DNA from: Plantago ovata
Taxonomy: Eukaryota; Streptophyta; Magnoliopsida; Lamiales; Plantaginaceae
Length of the DNA stretch: 64,000 bases
Reading direction: 5' to 3'
NCBI GenBank assembly: GCA_028274465.1
Contig: CM051457.1
Span: 107,569,982 to 107,633,981, forward strand
In this document: positions 20,567 to 31,691 of the stretch, one piece after another
Layout of the letters: each line of letters starts with the position of its first letter
Position numbering within the stretch: position 1 is the first letter of the stretch
The notes under the pieces: model-generated
What the model saw: the letters and a program-made list of their open reading frames with translations, nothing else
Database searches by the model: none
Told to the model about the DNA's origin: nothing
Program-made: the position numbers and the translations under genes

Positions 20567-20619
20567 TCTTGAGATTCATGTAATTTTCCCATTTCCAGAT
20601 ACAATTGATTCGTTTTATG

Positions 20620-21030
20620 GACATGATTTATATTCGCCTCATGATCAATTGATTATTATTTCGATTAATGTCGTTTTTTGGGTTTATTCCATATACATAT
20701 TCGTCTTTGAGTGTTCGAGCTCATGAATATTACATAGCTATATCTGAAATTTAATATATTGAATATTGTTATGGTGGAATTTTTCCATAAGCTTTCATTC
20801 GTGTTTTGAATTTTGCTTCATTCGTGTTTTGAATTCATGCTTTGATCCGTAACTGTTTATTTCATCATGTAATGTGTTGTTATAAACATGATGAGTTCTA
20901 TGATCATGACTTATTTTCGCCTCATGAACAATTGATTATTATTTCGATTAGTGTCGTTTTTTATTTTATTCCATATACATATTCTTCTTTGTTTGTTCGA
21001 TCTCTTGAGTTTTACATATCTTTTAAAATT
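20620..21030. repeat. direct repeat of a 3' UTR-like block
   Basis: A block of about 130 bp containing TTCGCCTCATGA and CAATTGATTATTATTTCGAT occurs at about 20625-20750 and again at about 20895-21020. It follows gene A, so the second copy may be the 3' remnant of a lost tandem paralogue. No coding exon remains between them. Confidence 0.6.
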
Positions 21031-21320
21031 TATAGTCGGATGTTCATGAAGTTTACATATTCTGAAAATTGACAATTGAAATTGGCTACGATTTCGTCAT
21101 ACTTTAATTGTATGAGTTAAGAGAAAGAATACCAAAATCTACAATCTGTGCCGTTTAAATACATTGCTATACATTTGAGCATTAAGAAAAGTTGGATTTG
21201 GAAGCATATTCATTGTCACGTTGCTATATGTTTAAATCAGTGGTTATTTTGTTTATGTTTTGTATTTAACAATAATCTCTTTTTAGAATCCGACTTGCGA
21301 TAAAAAAAAAATACATAAGT

Positions 21321-21397
21321 AAAAGCTATGGCCGGTGGGAATTGAAACCGGGTGGTGAGGATGATGAAGATCCTACATTCCATTCGGCCACAGCTTT
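21321..21397 (-). ncRNA. tRNA-like Pol III unit, diverged copy 4
   Basis: Ends AAAGCTATGGCC/GGCCACAGCTTT are kept and the minus-strand A box reads TGGCCGAATGG. The B box is altered to GGTTTCAATTC. The middle differs from the other copies (GAGGATGATGAAGATCC). An A-rich run precedes it on the plus strand. It lies upstream of F-box-like gene B. Confidence 0.5.
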
Positions 21398-22035
21398 GTA
21401 ATCGTTTATTGCTGATAACATTTGATACTGGTAATTGATTTACTATGCCTCTGTGTTTATTTCACTACACGATTTATCGCAATTATGGTATTGATTCTCG
21501 ATTCTTTCTAATTTTGAAACTCTCTAAATTTAAAGGATTTAGTTTGACTGAATGAGAGGTCAGTATCTTTGTAGAAATACGTTGGATTTCTTGAGATTTT
21601 GCATAATCAATTCAATTAACGTGCCAACTTATATACGGAAGCGATATGAAAATCTCAAGCACCATATTTTGTGTTTGCCAAAACTCTCGAGCACCATATT
21701 TTTATACGGGATCTGTGATTTATTACATTTCATATCGTCTAACACTTTTACAATCTTAACCATATTTAGATTACAAAATTTGATTTAGCCAGACATTATA
21801 TATAAATATTTCGTATAAATTCTAATGAGAGTACCATATTTAGACTACTAACAATGTACTATAAAATCGAAGTCTGTTTTAATTGAAATCATCACTACAT
21901 ATTGCGAAAATGAGGACTCCATTTGGTTTGGAGGCGGCTCAGTCGAAGATTGAGAATCGAGTTCGAATGTTCCGAAAAATAATTGACGAGGGAACGTTTG
22001 ATCACATCATTTTGATGTTGGTAGCACTACAAGAA

Positions 22036-22380
22036 CTGGATACTTTACCGACGGATGGTATCCGTCGGTATCCGGGTACCGATCCGTCGGTAAGGACTTA
22101 CCGACGGATCGGTAACCACTTACCGACGGATAAATAGCCCGTCGCTATTTTATCCGTCGGTAATGCCGTTACCGTCGTTTCTTATTCGTCGCTAAATTTA
22201 GCGACGGATAATACCGACGGACTGACGAATAGGGGCGTTGACCAGCCCTTATTCCTCTGACCGACGGATAAATTTATCCGTCGGTGACGATTACCGACGG
22301 ATAACGTTATCCGTCGGTATGACCAGTTGACTTAGTCAACCGGAACTTACCGACGGATAAATTTATCCGTTGGTATATTT
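22036..22380. repeat. CACTA left subterminal repeat array
   Basis: Many direct and inverted copies of TACCGACGGATAA or its complement, with variants TAGCGACGGAT. Arrays like this are where the En/Spm TNPA-type protein binds. Confidence 0.85.
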
Positions 22381-22594
22381 TTTTTTCTTAAAAATTTTTT
22401 TTATTATTTTTCTTGATAATTGTACAACAACCTGTTTAATAATATAAATTTACGTACGTACTAAAAATTAAAAATCATTAAATTTGAATTGAAAATAAAA
22501 TTCAATAAAATTCGATTCTTCAAAATAGAAAAACGTTTACTACAAATGTAAATGTGAAAGTTTTACTACAAATGCCCAACTAAAATGTAGAAAT

Positions 22595-24170
22595 CTAGGG
22601 ACGACGACCACTGGAACCCGAAGGAGCATGAGAACTGCCTTGCAAACCCGCACTCCCCGCCGTACCAGGGCTCCCCTCCCCGGTCTGAAACACAGCTCCC
22701 TCTGCGAACGGGTCCATGCCAATGGGATGCTTCTCCAGAATCTTCTTCAGCACCAAATTCTGCGTCTCCACCTGACACAAGTAATGATCGATGTAGTTAA
22801 GAATATGAAAGATAGATGCAAGCAATGTAAATGAGCATACAAGTGGTTATACATCTACATGACATATCAACATAATATTAGCATACAAATGAATATACCT
22901 GAGACACAAGTGTGTCCTGAATGCTCTTCATCATAGCATTCTCGGCCCTAAGTGCTGCCAGCTCCTCAGCCAATCGAGAATCTGTGCTGGAGGTAGAACC
23001 GGATGAGCGCTGAAATGATTCAGCTGCAAGAGAACGTCCCAAGTTCCCTAAGCCATAGATCGACCACTTAGGGCCAGGAGGGTTCACCTCGAGGAAGGCA
23101 GCGTTCTCTTCCTCCATCGTAAGTATGTCACCCTTCTCTTGCATCTTAACCAAGTAAAAAGCCTCAACCTCCTCCTACAAGCAGTTAAGCAATACATGAG
23201 TTGATATATTACAATACATATAGAAACTTTTTAAAAAGAAATACAGTACAAGTAACTCAAAGTACTCATTTATGTACTTACATTCAGTTTCTTGGCTTTC
23301 TTGCATGTCCACTTGCCGTTCTTGAACTTGGCATTTCTCACCATGGTCAAGTACGACAAGCATCCTTGTCCAGTGAGCCTCTGTTCATTTTGCAAAGTAA
23401 TAAGTGTCAGTGTTTACAATAAAATTTTAAGAATATTGAAAGTGACTGGAGTAAAGCACAAGTTAAGTTACTGCATTGAGGTCACGAGTGGCCTGAGACT
23501 GTGTGCCGAGATGGTGCTTCGAATAGTCCTCGTCTTCACCGGAGCTGCTTCTGTCCGCCCGTGCTCGATTCTTCTTGTTCTGATCTGCTAGGTCCTCGGC
23601 ATCCTGTGTCTTCCAGTAACCCTCAGCTTTGGCACTCAAAGTTTGAGACACCAACTCTAACTTGGTCATAGGACTGCCTGGAAAGATAGGCTTCTTTGAG
23701 GACTCTAACATCTCGTAGAATGCCATAGTCTCGGCATTTGGAGACTCCTCAACATCCTCCATATTACTGACACCAAAATCAATACCATGTGCAACATTCT
23801 CCAACATGGCATCCATATCACCATGTACTGACGATGGACCCGAGGAAACGGCGGACAAATCCTTGGTCCGTCTCATCTTTCTCGCGCTCCCATAGTCTAG
23901 GAGCAAAGGAACAGTCTCACCGTGATGATTCCATACCTCATAATCAGGCACGAATCCCCTACTTCTCACGTGCTGCTTAACCATATTGGGGCTCAACCAT
24001 TGCGTGTTTCTACATTTATTTGCACTACAAGGACACTTCATATCCCCACATTTCAAACAATCAGGGTGTGCAAGTGCAAATGCAATAAATGAATCAAGCC
24101 CCTGCTCGAAACTAGGCAGAATCATCCCATGCTTGGTCCGTTTATACATCCAAGACCGATCGGGTTCCAT
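22595..24170 (-). CDS. CACTA chimeric gene: transposase-associated domain fused to Ptta/En/Spm-type (Transposase_24) region, 416 aa
   Basis: Exons on the minus strand are 24170-23472, 23380-23282, 23174-22899 and 22771-22595. All junctions are phase 0 with GT-AG borders, giving an open 416-aa product. Residues 3-80 (DRSWMYKR, MKCPCSANKCRN, HVRSRGFVPDYEVWNHHGE) match the transposase-associated N-terminal domain that normally precedes the TNP2 catalytic core. The rest (RLTGQGCLSYLTMVRNAKF, LAEELAALRAENAMM coiled coil, Ser/Gly-rich end) resembles the plant Ptta/En/Spm family. The TNP2 DDE domain is absent. It may be a DNA-binding accessory protein formed by internal deletion. The exon model rests on splice consensus only. 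Confidence 0.75.
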
Positions 24171-24229
24171 TTCAACAATGACTAACCTGAAATTCTTTAA
24201 TTATTAAATTCATACATTTTCAATATTCA

Positions 24230-25020
24230 TATTTAGAATTGAAATGTAGTTTTAAGGATATTTATATGTCTTATACAGATTTGAAGTTAACATTATAATC
24301 ATTTTATTATTATGTTATAATCATTTCATTTAATTTTACCAACCATCAACAACATCTCTAGACTAGCATCATCAACAACAACCATATGAACATATCTCTA
24401 GCCTAACATTATCAACCATATCACCAATCAACCATATAACAACATCATCTCTAGCCTAACATCATCAACCTTATCACCAATCAACCAACCATTAACAACA
24501 TCATCTCTAGCCTAGCATTGTCAACAACAACCATATGAACATCATCTCTAACCTAACATCATCATCATATCATCATCTCGAACCCATTTTCACTTTATTT
24601 CAAAACCCCCAAATTGAGCTACAAGTCTCGATTTTCATAAATTACTCTATTTTATCGTATTCAACTACAAAATTAACCTTATATAAGTACATAACCTAGT
24701 TATGGAACATTAAATTCGATTAAATACAAAACTAAAAAAATCCCTAAATTGATCTAAGTCTCGATTTTAATTAACAAACCCAAATTAACATAATCCAAAA
24801 CTAACATTCAACTATAACAACTAATATCTACTTAATACTAACATACATTTCCATAATTTAAGAAATCCCCAAATTAATAAAATCCCAAAATCGATTCATT
24901 ACTCAATTTTAACAACAATCAACTACACATTTAAGCAAAATATACTTGTATCAACTACTATGTAACATACATTTGACAATTTAACCAACAATTAGATAAT
25001 TCCCAAATTAAAAATCAAAT
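24230..25020. other. CACTA internal non-coding region with CATCATCTCTAGCCTAACATC repeats
   Basis: Between 24355 and 24570 the words ATCTCTAGCCTAACAT and CAACCATATGAACAT recur several times, a short degenerate minisatellite. On the minus strand this lies upstream of the element's gene and may contain its promoter. Confidence 0.55.
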
Positions 25021-25249
25021 AAGGGTTAGAGTTCATACCTTTGATTTTGCACAAATTGACCAAAAAAAATCCAAATTGAAGGTTGTTCCTTGTTCCTTGT
25101 GCAATAAGCTTCAATTTGCTACCAAAATGGATGAAAATGGTGAAGTTTTGAAGGAGAAATGGAGATGAGAAGTGTGAAAAACGGAAAGAAGAAAGAAAGG
25201 AGAAGAAGATGGAAATGGCGTTCTGCCAGTCGCGGCCGGTATAAATGGA

Positions 25250-25496
25250 GCTTACCGACGGATAAGCTTATCCGTCGGTAAGTGTAATTTAATTTTTTTT
25301 TTTGTTTATTCTTAATATTTAGCGACGGATAACTTATCCGTCGCTAAGATACCGACGGATAAAAACCTATTAGCGACGGATGACGAACAAAGTGGTCAAC
25401 TTTGTTCGTTATCCGTCATCCGTCGCTAATAATGCCCGATCCGTCGCTATTTACCGACGGATAAAATCCGTCATTTTATCCGTCGGTAAAGTTCTG
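25250..25496. repeat. CACTA right subterminal repeat array
   Basis: Copies of TACCGACGGATAA and AGCGACGGAT in both orientations, mirroring the left end. Confidence 0.85.
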
Positions 25497-26279
25497 ATTT
25501 TTTGTAGTGTAGTCACCCTCAACAGTTACGTTTATGGTGGTGAAGTGCTCATTTGGTATGAATAATATTTTGATTTCTTTGATTTTTTATTTTTAAATTA
25601 TACTAATTTCTTATTATTGGATCTTGATGGATATTTGTATTTATGTTACTGCAGCATGAAAGCGTTCAAGATCATGTTTGGTATTGATCGATTTTATGAG
25701 GACCTTGACGTCTCTTCAATCCCAATTCATCCAATGGCATCGTTGGACACTTGCTATAGCATGCTCATAGTATGTATTTGGTTGATTATTTATTTCTACG
25801 GAAATATTTGAACAAATTGTATATTCAACTTCTTAACTATATTCTACAGGTTGATGTGTTCGAGTACAAGATTTTTCGTAGGGTGCCTTATTTGCTTGAG
25901 ATGCTGGAGAAGCACTCTCACAAGATGGCTGCCTATGCTTCGTGTATTTGTAGAATGGTCGATCCGAATAGTGCAGTGAGGCAACAAGGCTTCACTGCCT
26001 TCAAAGAATTAGCGAGCAGTGGAGGAATGACGAGTATCAAGATGTGGCGACAGTCGCTATGCACTCAAATTTACAAGATACATGATGGAGTTTTCGAGAA
26101 CAATTTTGATATTCCTTCGTTTTGTAGTAAAGAGTGGACAAAGTGTGGTCACTATAACGATACTACATGCTACGAATGCCTTGCTGACATTGAGATTCGA
26201 ACATTCAATCGTTATTTCTATTTTCAGTCTTCTATTGAAGGCCTTTAGTTATGAAGTAATGATCTATGTAACCTGAATC

Positions 26280-26427
<148 letters not shown>

Positions 26428-26761
26428 TTGCTTTGAGTTTCGTAATAATCTAATTATTATAAATTATCTAATGAATCGAAATATTATTATTTAGAACTGT
26501 TTGATTAAAGATGAAAAGTCAGGTCTTTTGATTCTCAAGAGACACAACGCTTGGATTAAATCTGTGAATGAGTGCATCTCTTTAAGTTAATGTTTGCAAA
26601 TAAAAAGTCACAACTATTGAAGAAGGTGCCTCTTCAAATTTGGTATCTTGAACTCCATCTATAAATATGGTGCTTCACAAAGACGTTTTTCATCATAGGA
26701 GAACACTAAATTCGAAATTAAAATCAGAGGTGTACGAACTACTAACCAAAAGAATCGAAAG

Positions 26762-27265
26762 ATGTCGCAAGTTCAGGCAGAAACCATTGTCATCCTTGGA
26801 AACAATGAAATTAGTCACCACAGAGGTCTGGCGTGCTGCAAAACTATAAACATCAAGAGTCAAATGAAGATGAAGATCAAGTTTGTGTGCAAGGAAGACG
26901 GGACAATAACATGTACGATGAAACAGAAGAACATCCATCTCGATCAAGAGGAAGAGACAAAAATGTTGTGGATAAATGCTGCACAACCAATTGATGAGCC
27001 ATCCATTGATTTCAAATCCTACATGAAAGAGAAGATCATGGAGAATAATCCCAACGTGTTCATCCTATCCTCAACTGGTTCTGGATATGATCCTGGATTG
27101 ATGAAAAAACACATTGAGGCAATTGGTGGTACAGTCCATTTTCATAACAACATTGGGAATGAACCTGGTGGCTTTTGCGTCGCTACATCACGTGGTGCAC
27201 TAAATGGCAAAGGGAAATCTGTTCAGGTGTCTGGCTTTCGATTCACTTATGATCATACATACTGA
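26762..27265 (+). CDS. orphan single-exon ORF, 167 aa, unknown function
   Basis: The ORF starts MSQVQAETIVILGNN at 26762 and ends FRFTYDHTY. A TATAAATA box lies about 100 bp upstream (26660-26667), supporting real transcription. The sequence has a charged N-terminal half and a C-terminal half with a Gly-rich segment (STGSGYDPGLMKKHIEAIGG). I recognise no family, signal peptide or membrane segment. It sits between F-box-like genes and shares nothing obvious with them. It could be a young gene, or a fragment of an older gene or mobile element. Confidence 0.45.
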   Translation: MSQVQAETIVILGNNEISHHRGLACCKTINIKSQMKMKIKFVCKEDGTITCTMKQKNIHLDQEEETKMLWINAAQPIDEPSIDFKSYMKEKIMENNPNVFILSSTGSGYDPGLMKKHIEAIGGTVHFHNNIGNEPGGFCVATSRGALNGKGKSVQVSGFRFTYDHTY

Positions 27266-27499
27266 ATCATGATCATAAGCCTCGACCCCAATGATTCTCA
27301 ATGTTTTTCTTTGATTTGTATGGTTATATAGATGATGTAATAACAGTATTAATAAAGTTGTTTCAAATATTTGATCTTCTCGGTTATACAAATACTTATA
27401 TCCAGAATGCAAGTACTTGATGATTAATTTATTTGTGTTTTATGTGAGACTAATATTTGTTTTTAATTGAAGTAAGAAAAATTTTAAAATAGTATAGCA

Positions 27500-27578
27500 A
27501 AAAGCTGTGGCCAGAGAGAATTGAACCCGGGTGGCATATACCATAAACATCAACACATTCCACTCGGCCACAGCTTTT
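27500..27578 (-). ncRNA. tRNA-like Pol III unit, copy 5
   Basis: The minus-strand A box TGGCCGAGTGG is kept and the B box is slightly altered (GGTTCAATTCT). Ends GCTGTGGCC/GGCCACAGC are intact. It lies in the block duplicated from the 19-kb region. Confidence 0.55.
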
Positions 27579-27742
27579 CAATCGTTCATTGTTGACAACA
27601 TCAAGTATTGGTGTCTGATTTAATATTTTAGGCTTTTAATTTTATTTATTAACGATTAAGTTTTTTTCCGTAATCATTACTCTAGATTATTAATTATTAA
27701 TCAGTGATTAAACGAATAAATTATTTAACTGGAAAAAAAAAA

Positions 27743-27821
27743 AAAAGTTGTGGCCAGAGGGATTTGAACCCGGGTGGCATATACCATGAACATCACCACA
27801 TTCCGCTCGGCCACAGCTTTT
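27743..27821 (-). ncRNA. tRNA-like Pol III unit, copy 6
   Basis: A box TGGCCGAGCGG and B box GGTTCAAATCC on the minus strand, followed by an oligo-T run of about 14. It sits upstream of F-box-like gene D in the same arrangement as copy 3 before gene A. Confidence 0.55.
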
Positions 27822-28190
27822 CAATCGTTCATTGTTGACAACATCAAGTATTGGTGTTCGATTTAATATTTTTTTTCGTAACAAAATCTTTAAGTTATTT
27901 TGGTAAGTCTTAATTTTTATTATATTTACTTTCTGTCCATGCACGCCTCATCAATGCTGAAAATCAACATATATGGAGTGTTTAGATTTTTTGCTTAAAT
28001 AATGTGGTAAGTAATTTTAAAATTCAAACGGAGCAAAAATCATTCCATGATTTTTAAGCCTTTTTTAAGCCCTAAAAAATCTTATATATAGCTAGCAATC
28101 GGGGTGCTCTCCTTCGTTTTAAAATCAGTGCTATATTTAATTCGACATTTTACAACCGACCCTATATTTATTTTTAATCGTTCAAGAATT
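27822..28190 (+). promoter_or_regulatory. upstream region of gene D, duplicated from gene A
   Basis: The block CATGCACGCCTCATCAATGC and the following about 100 bp match the region upstream of gene A (19539-19680). Both end in TATATATAGCTA (here 28083-28094), so the TATA box and leader were copied with the gene. Confidence 0.7.
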
Positions 28191-29012
28191 ATGGAGGGTC
28201 CGGTTGGTTTCGTGGCGATGAAATCTGTTGAAGAAGAGAGGAAGATTCATTTGAAGTATTTGTTGTTAATTGTGTTGGGTGGTTGGATCGACAGTATTTC
28301 AATCAAGATGTGGTGAGATTCATAGTATAATGAATTGTTTTATTCGTTACTTCTGATTTTAACGGTATGTGATAATACTAATTAATCATTTCTTATTTTA
28401 CGTAGCATGTGTTGTTTTGGGCGTATGTTCAATAAGGGTTTCTACTATGTGAGGTTTGATCTTGCATCCGTCCGTAATGAAGAACTAGCAACTCCAGATT
28501 TCTACTACATGATGTTAATCGTAAGTGCCATGTTTTCTTTCATACCACTGTTTTAAATATTTATTTTCTAAACCTGTTTGCTAATATTATTTGATTTTAT
28601 ATTGTAGATTGATTTTTTCCAGTATGAGATCTTCCATAGGGTCGAAGAGTTGTTGCGAATACTAATCGAAGCATCACATCCAATGGCCAAATATTTGTCT
28701 TGCATAGTTAAAATGTTGAATGGTGATGAACAAATTCGACAACATGGTTTACGTCTCTTCAAAGAGATTGCAACAATGCCAAGAGGGTTGTTCCGTTTGA
28801 AGATGCGTAGAAAATATTTATTAGGCCAGCTTCGCGATTTAAATCGTGGTATGTTTGCTTTGGATTTCAATATTCCGAAATTTTGTAACGATGAACATAT
28901 CGTGGGGATGGATGATATAGATGACGGCTTGTGTTTTAGTTGTTTGGCAGACCAGGAAGTATTATGCTATAGTCGTGCATATGAATTTCATACGGCTATA
29001 GATGAGATTTAG
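28191..29012 (+). CDS. F-box-like small gene D (three exons, 213 aa)
   Basis: Exons 28191-28312, 28406-28520 and 28608-29012 give 213 residues, with introns in phases 2 and 0. It is the closest relative of gene A: FYYMMLI at the end of exon 2, identical exon-3 length (405 bp), and the ending YEFHTAIDEI against NEFHAAIDEI. It keeps GWIDSISIKMWCM in the F-box position, a middle helix-rich part (FHRVEELLRILIEASHPMAKYLSCIVKML) and CFSCLADQEV. No disabling change is seen. Its function is unknown beyond likely membership of the F-box-like group. Confidence 0.78.
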
Positions 29013-29430
29013 TTCATCGTATCGATGTATAACTCATTTTTTCTGGTATCGATTATCTACGATTATTACAGTTTCTTTTTCTTTTTTCTTTTTTCTTTCG
29101 TGTTTTGTGTTTTTATTTTTTTACCTTTATAAAACAGATTCTATGATATAATTTTTCCATAATATTTATTATTTCCACTTGATCTCATAGTGGTATATCT
29201 TTGGTATGTATTTAATAATACCTAAGTTTTGGTAATTCACCAAATCGTAAAGTCAACACATTAATTTTTTAAATTAGGAGTTAGATACATACCTAATATT
29301 GTATTGTATGATCATTACCTAATATACTCTATACATTACATTATAAATAGTCTTTGCTACTATCACAGTTTAGGAGCAATATATATTGAAATTGAATTTA
29401 GGAGCAATATATATTGAAATCGACGTCCAT

Positions 29431-30337
29431 ATGGATGTTGACGTCTTAAAGTTCAAGAATAGGATCTGCAGGGCCATCCTTCATGTTCGTAAGCGCAAAC
29501 AAATCACCCGTAAACACCATAGTCGGCTATTATCTATTCCAACGGATTTGGTCAGAAAAATCATTCAACGTGTTGCTGTGGACTCATCAGAATCGATTGA
29601 TGTACTTCAGTTAACGTGAGAATTTATTACATTCAACAAGCTATTTCGAATTGTTTGATCCTCATATAATTTCTGTTTTATCGCATTGATTTATCTACAG
29701 TTGCAAACGTCTGAATAAACTATCAACAGAGCCCTTCGTTTACCGCTATATGAAGTTCGAGTTGTTTTATTCAAAGAGTGTTTCATCATCCGAATTACTT
29801 CTCCATGCCAAGTGTCTTCAACATGGTAACCCAGACTTACTATACAGATACGCCTTGGTAAGTCGAACTTACTAATTCTTCAGCATAAACATTTTTTTCT
29901 TACATCATCACTAACGCAAATTTCAATAAATATTGATGCAGATAGATTACTTCTTCTATAAAAAATATGAAACGGCCCAATAGTTCCTTCAACGGTCAAT
30001 GTTAGCTGGTCATGTGGAAGCACCGTATTTGAGTTGTGTGTTCAAGATGTGGCACATGCATGATCCACGAGTTAGGGAAGACGGTATATCGATAATGCGT
30101 GCATATGAAGGCACATGTAGTGGACGGAAATATATAACTGAATGTCGCAAAAAACTGAATGAAATTCTAGGGGCCATGGAGGTTAGAATATTGTGGTTCA
30201 TACGTGTTTCAATGTGTCGTATCCATACACCGAGTGGAAGTGGATCCAGCACTGGGTGTCACTATTGCCTAGCGAACAGAGAATTGATGATCCTATTCGA
30301 CACCACCAATTGGCCCCGTTACTGTAACTGTGGCTAA
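29431..30337 (+). pseudogene. canonical F-box gene E with a nonsense codon
   Basis: Exons 29431-29615, 29701-29857 and 29942-30337 follow a TATAAATA box at 29342-29349. The N-terminus has a recognisable F-box (LLSIPTDLVRKIIQRVAVDSSESIDVLQLTCKRL in exons 1-2), followed by LLHAKCLQHGNPDLLYRYAL, as in the At2g35280/At1g67623-like plant F-box proteins. Exon 3 begins IDYFFYKKYETAQ and then meets TAG at 29981-29983. The frame stays open for another 117 codons and ends CHYCLANRELM...CNCG. The protein is therefore cut to 127 residues, F-box included, unless the stop is bypassed. Intron positions match genes A, B and D, tying those to this family. Confidence 0.8.
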
Positions 30338-30639
30338 TAAGTTGATATAATATCTTAACATGCAACATCAATATTGATTTTTATTGTTTCTATTAGGCGT
30401 CCATATTATTTAGTAACATGTTTGATGTACAATACTACGATAGTCTTCCATAATGTATTTAAACTTCAAGATAACATTTAAAAAATAATAGGTGCATTGA
30501 TGTTGTGTTACAATAGATTGACAATGAGTTGGATTCACTCCATAGTCGATAGGGAATAACATCCGGTTTCCTGCAACACACAGAGTAAATTAAAATCCTG
30601 ATTTACGCATACACGAGAATCAAACGGTATATATGCATT

Positions 30640-30750
30640 ATAGACTTGAAATTGCATGCATTGACAAGTGTGGTTGAAATTGCATGCATTGACAAGTGTG
30701 GTGAAGTTGCATGCATTATAATGCATGTGCATGCACAACTTCTATAAATT
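30640..30750 (+). promoter_or_regulatory. RY-motif cluster and TATA box of gene F
   Basis: TGCATGCATTGACAAGTGTG occurs twice (about 30653 and 30681), then TGCATGCATTATAATGCATG and TGCATGCACA, giving at least four CATGCA (RY) cores just before TATAAATT at 30743-30750. RY motifs are binding sites of B3 factors such as ABI3/FUS3 and are typical of seed-specific promoters. Confidence 0.6.
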
Positions 30751-30835
30751 GTGAGCCAATTCACCAAGAATTATACTACTCATCTGTTCGATTTTAACTA
30801 CATACACTTATTCACTAACGTTTTTGAGAGCTACT

Positions 30836-31309
30836 ATGTATAATCAACCTCAGTTTGAAGCTATTTTTTATGAACAACTTCAGCACATGCTCAAATGGGG
30901 CGTAAGGTAACATTTTGTAGTTGTTTATTATTTAACTATTTTTCATACTTTGTTCTCACATATTTTCACGTGTAGGTATCATGATGTTCATGGTAATAGG
31001 ATTGAAAATCCTTCTCTACTTGAGCAACTTAAAGCTGTTAGAGCAAAGGCAGAACTACGTGAACATCAAAGAGGACCGATCTATCAAGCTGCAGATGTTG
31101 TTGCACAACTTCATGTTATATCGTGCCAGAACCCTTCTGTTGAGGAGTCGGCTAGATGTTTGAAAGAAACGATTCTGGACTTGGAAAAGGATTATATTAC
31201 ATTCGGCCTAGGTGAGAAGAGCATGCACAACTATGTTGTGCAGTGTAGGGTTACAATGTTTCACACAGTCAAGAATCACGGTGGGTTTCGAACTACAAGA
31301 AATGTCTGA
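30836..31309 (+). CDS. unknown two-exon gene F (134 aa)
   Basis: Exons 30836-30906 and 30976-31309 with a phase-2 GT-AG intron. The protein starts MYNQPQFEAIFYEQLQ and is paralogous to gene G: GVRYHDVHG against GVRYYEANG, and GPIYQAADVVAQLHVI against GPIFQAAQVVAQLHLI. It is mostly predicted helix, with no signal peptide and no known domain. The TATA box is 86 bp upstream. The family looks small and lineage-specific. It could be a gamete- or seed-expressed protein, judging only by the RY motifs. Confidence 0.6.
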
Positions 31310-31529
31310 TACGATATCTATGATGACTCGAGTGTATGGTGTAGCATTTTTACACTTATGTGTTGTGCATTTATGTTTGTCGTAATTTCTGCCTCTGCTA
31401 CTAATTCCGTTATTACGAACCAAGTTAATTTGTTTTGAGATGACAATTGTAATCCATGCTACATTAATAATAAAACATTATTTTTCAATGTTGAATTGAA
31501 AAAAATACAAGTGTTTGTGTAGAGGCTGA

Positions 31530-31616
31530 AATTGACAAGTGTGGATGGTGTTACAAAAATTCTAATACATGCATTGACAAGTGTTTGTCACAATTCATGC
31601 AATGGTTCTATAAATA
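31530..31616 (+). promoter_or_regulatory. promoter of gene G
   Basis: ATTGACAAGTGT occurs twice (about 31529 and 31573), once within ACATGCATTGACAAGTGT, and TATAAATA lies at 31609-31616. The arrangement matches the promoter of gene F, so promoter and gene were duplicated together. Confidence 0.55.
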
Positions 31617-31691
31617 TAGTCTTCCACCTAAATCCTACTTCATTCACATTCTTATTCATTTACTTGCTTCTTCACTCAAAGTTTATTCACT

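Larger units (their letters stand above)
22025..25509 (-). mobile_element. CACTA (En/Spm) DNA transposon, non-autonomous
   Basis: The element begins CACTACAAGAACTGG and ends TTTTTTGTAGTG, with a 3-bp target duplication TAG at 22022-22024 and 25510-25512. Subterminal regions (22045-22380 and 25250-25495) carry more than a dozen direct and inverted copies of CCGACGGAT, the TNPA-type binding repeats of this superfamily. It encodes one spliced minus-strand gene but no DDE transposase core, so it should depend on another element for movement. It splits exon 1 of F-box-like gene B. Confidence 0.93.
21910..26248 (+). pseudogene. F-box-like small gene B, exon 1 split by a CACTA transposon
   Basis: Exon 1 is 21910-22024 plus 25513-25555 once the 3,485-bp CACTA insert and one TAG copy are set aside; exons 2 and 3 are 25655-25769 and 25850-26248. 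Intron positions and phases equal those of gene A, and exon 2 has the same length (115 bp). The protein keeps IWCMKAFKIMF-like and FRRVPYLLEMLEKHSHKMAAYASCICRM segments and the CYECLADIEI motif. The frame is open across all pieces, so the gene was probably functional until the insertion. It would be restored only if excision were exact or transposon sequence were spliced out. A TATATATAAATA box is at 21797-21808. Confidence 0.75.

Noticed and set aside
22566..22834. Short ORFs over the last exon of the CACTA gene on both strands
   Set aside because: Shadow frames of the GC-rich final exon, without start context or family match.
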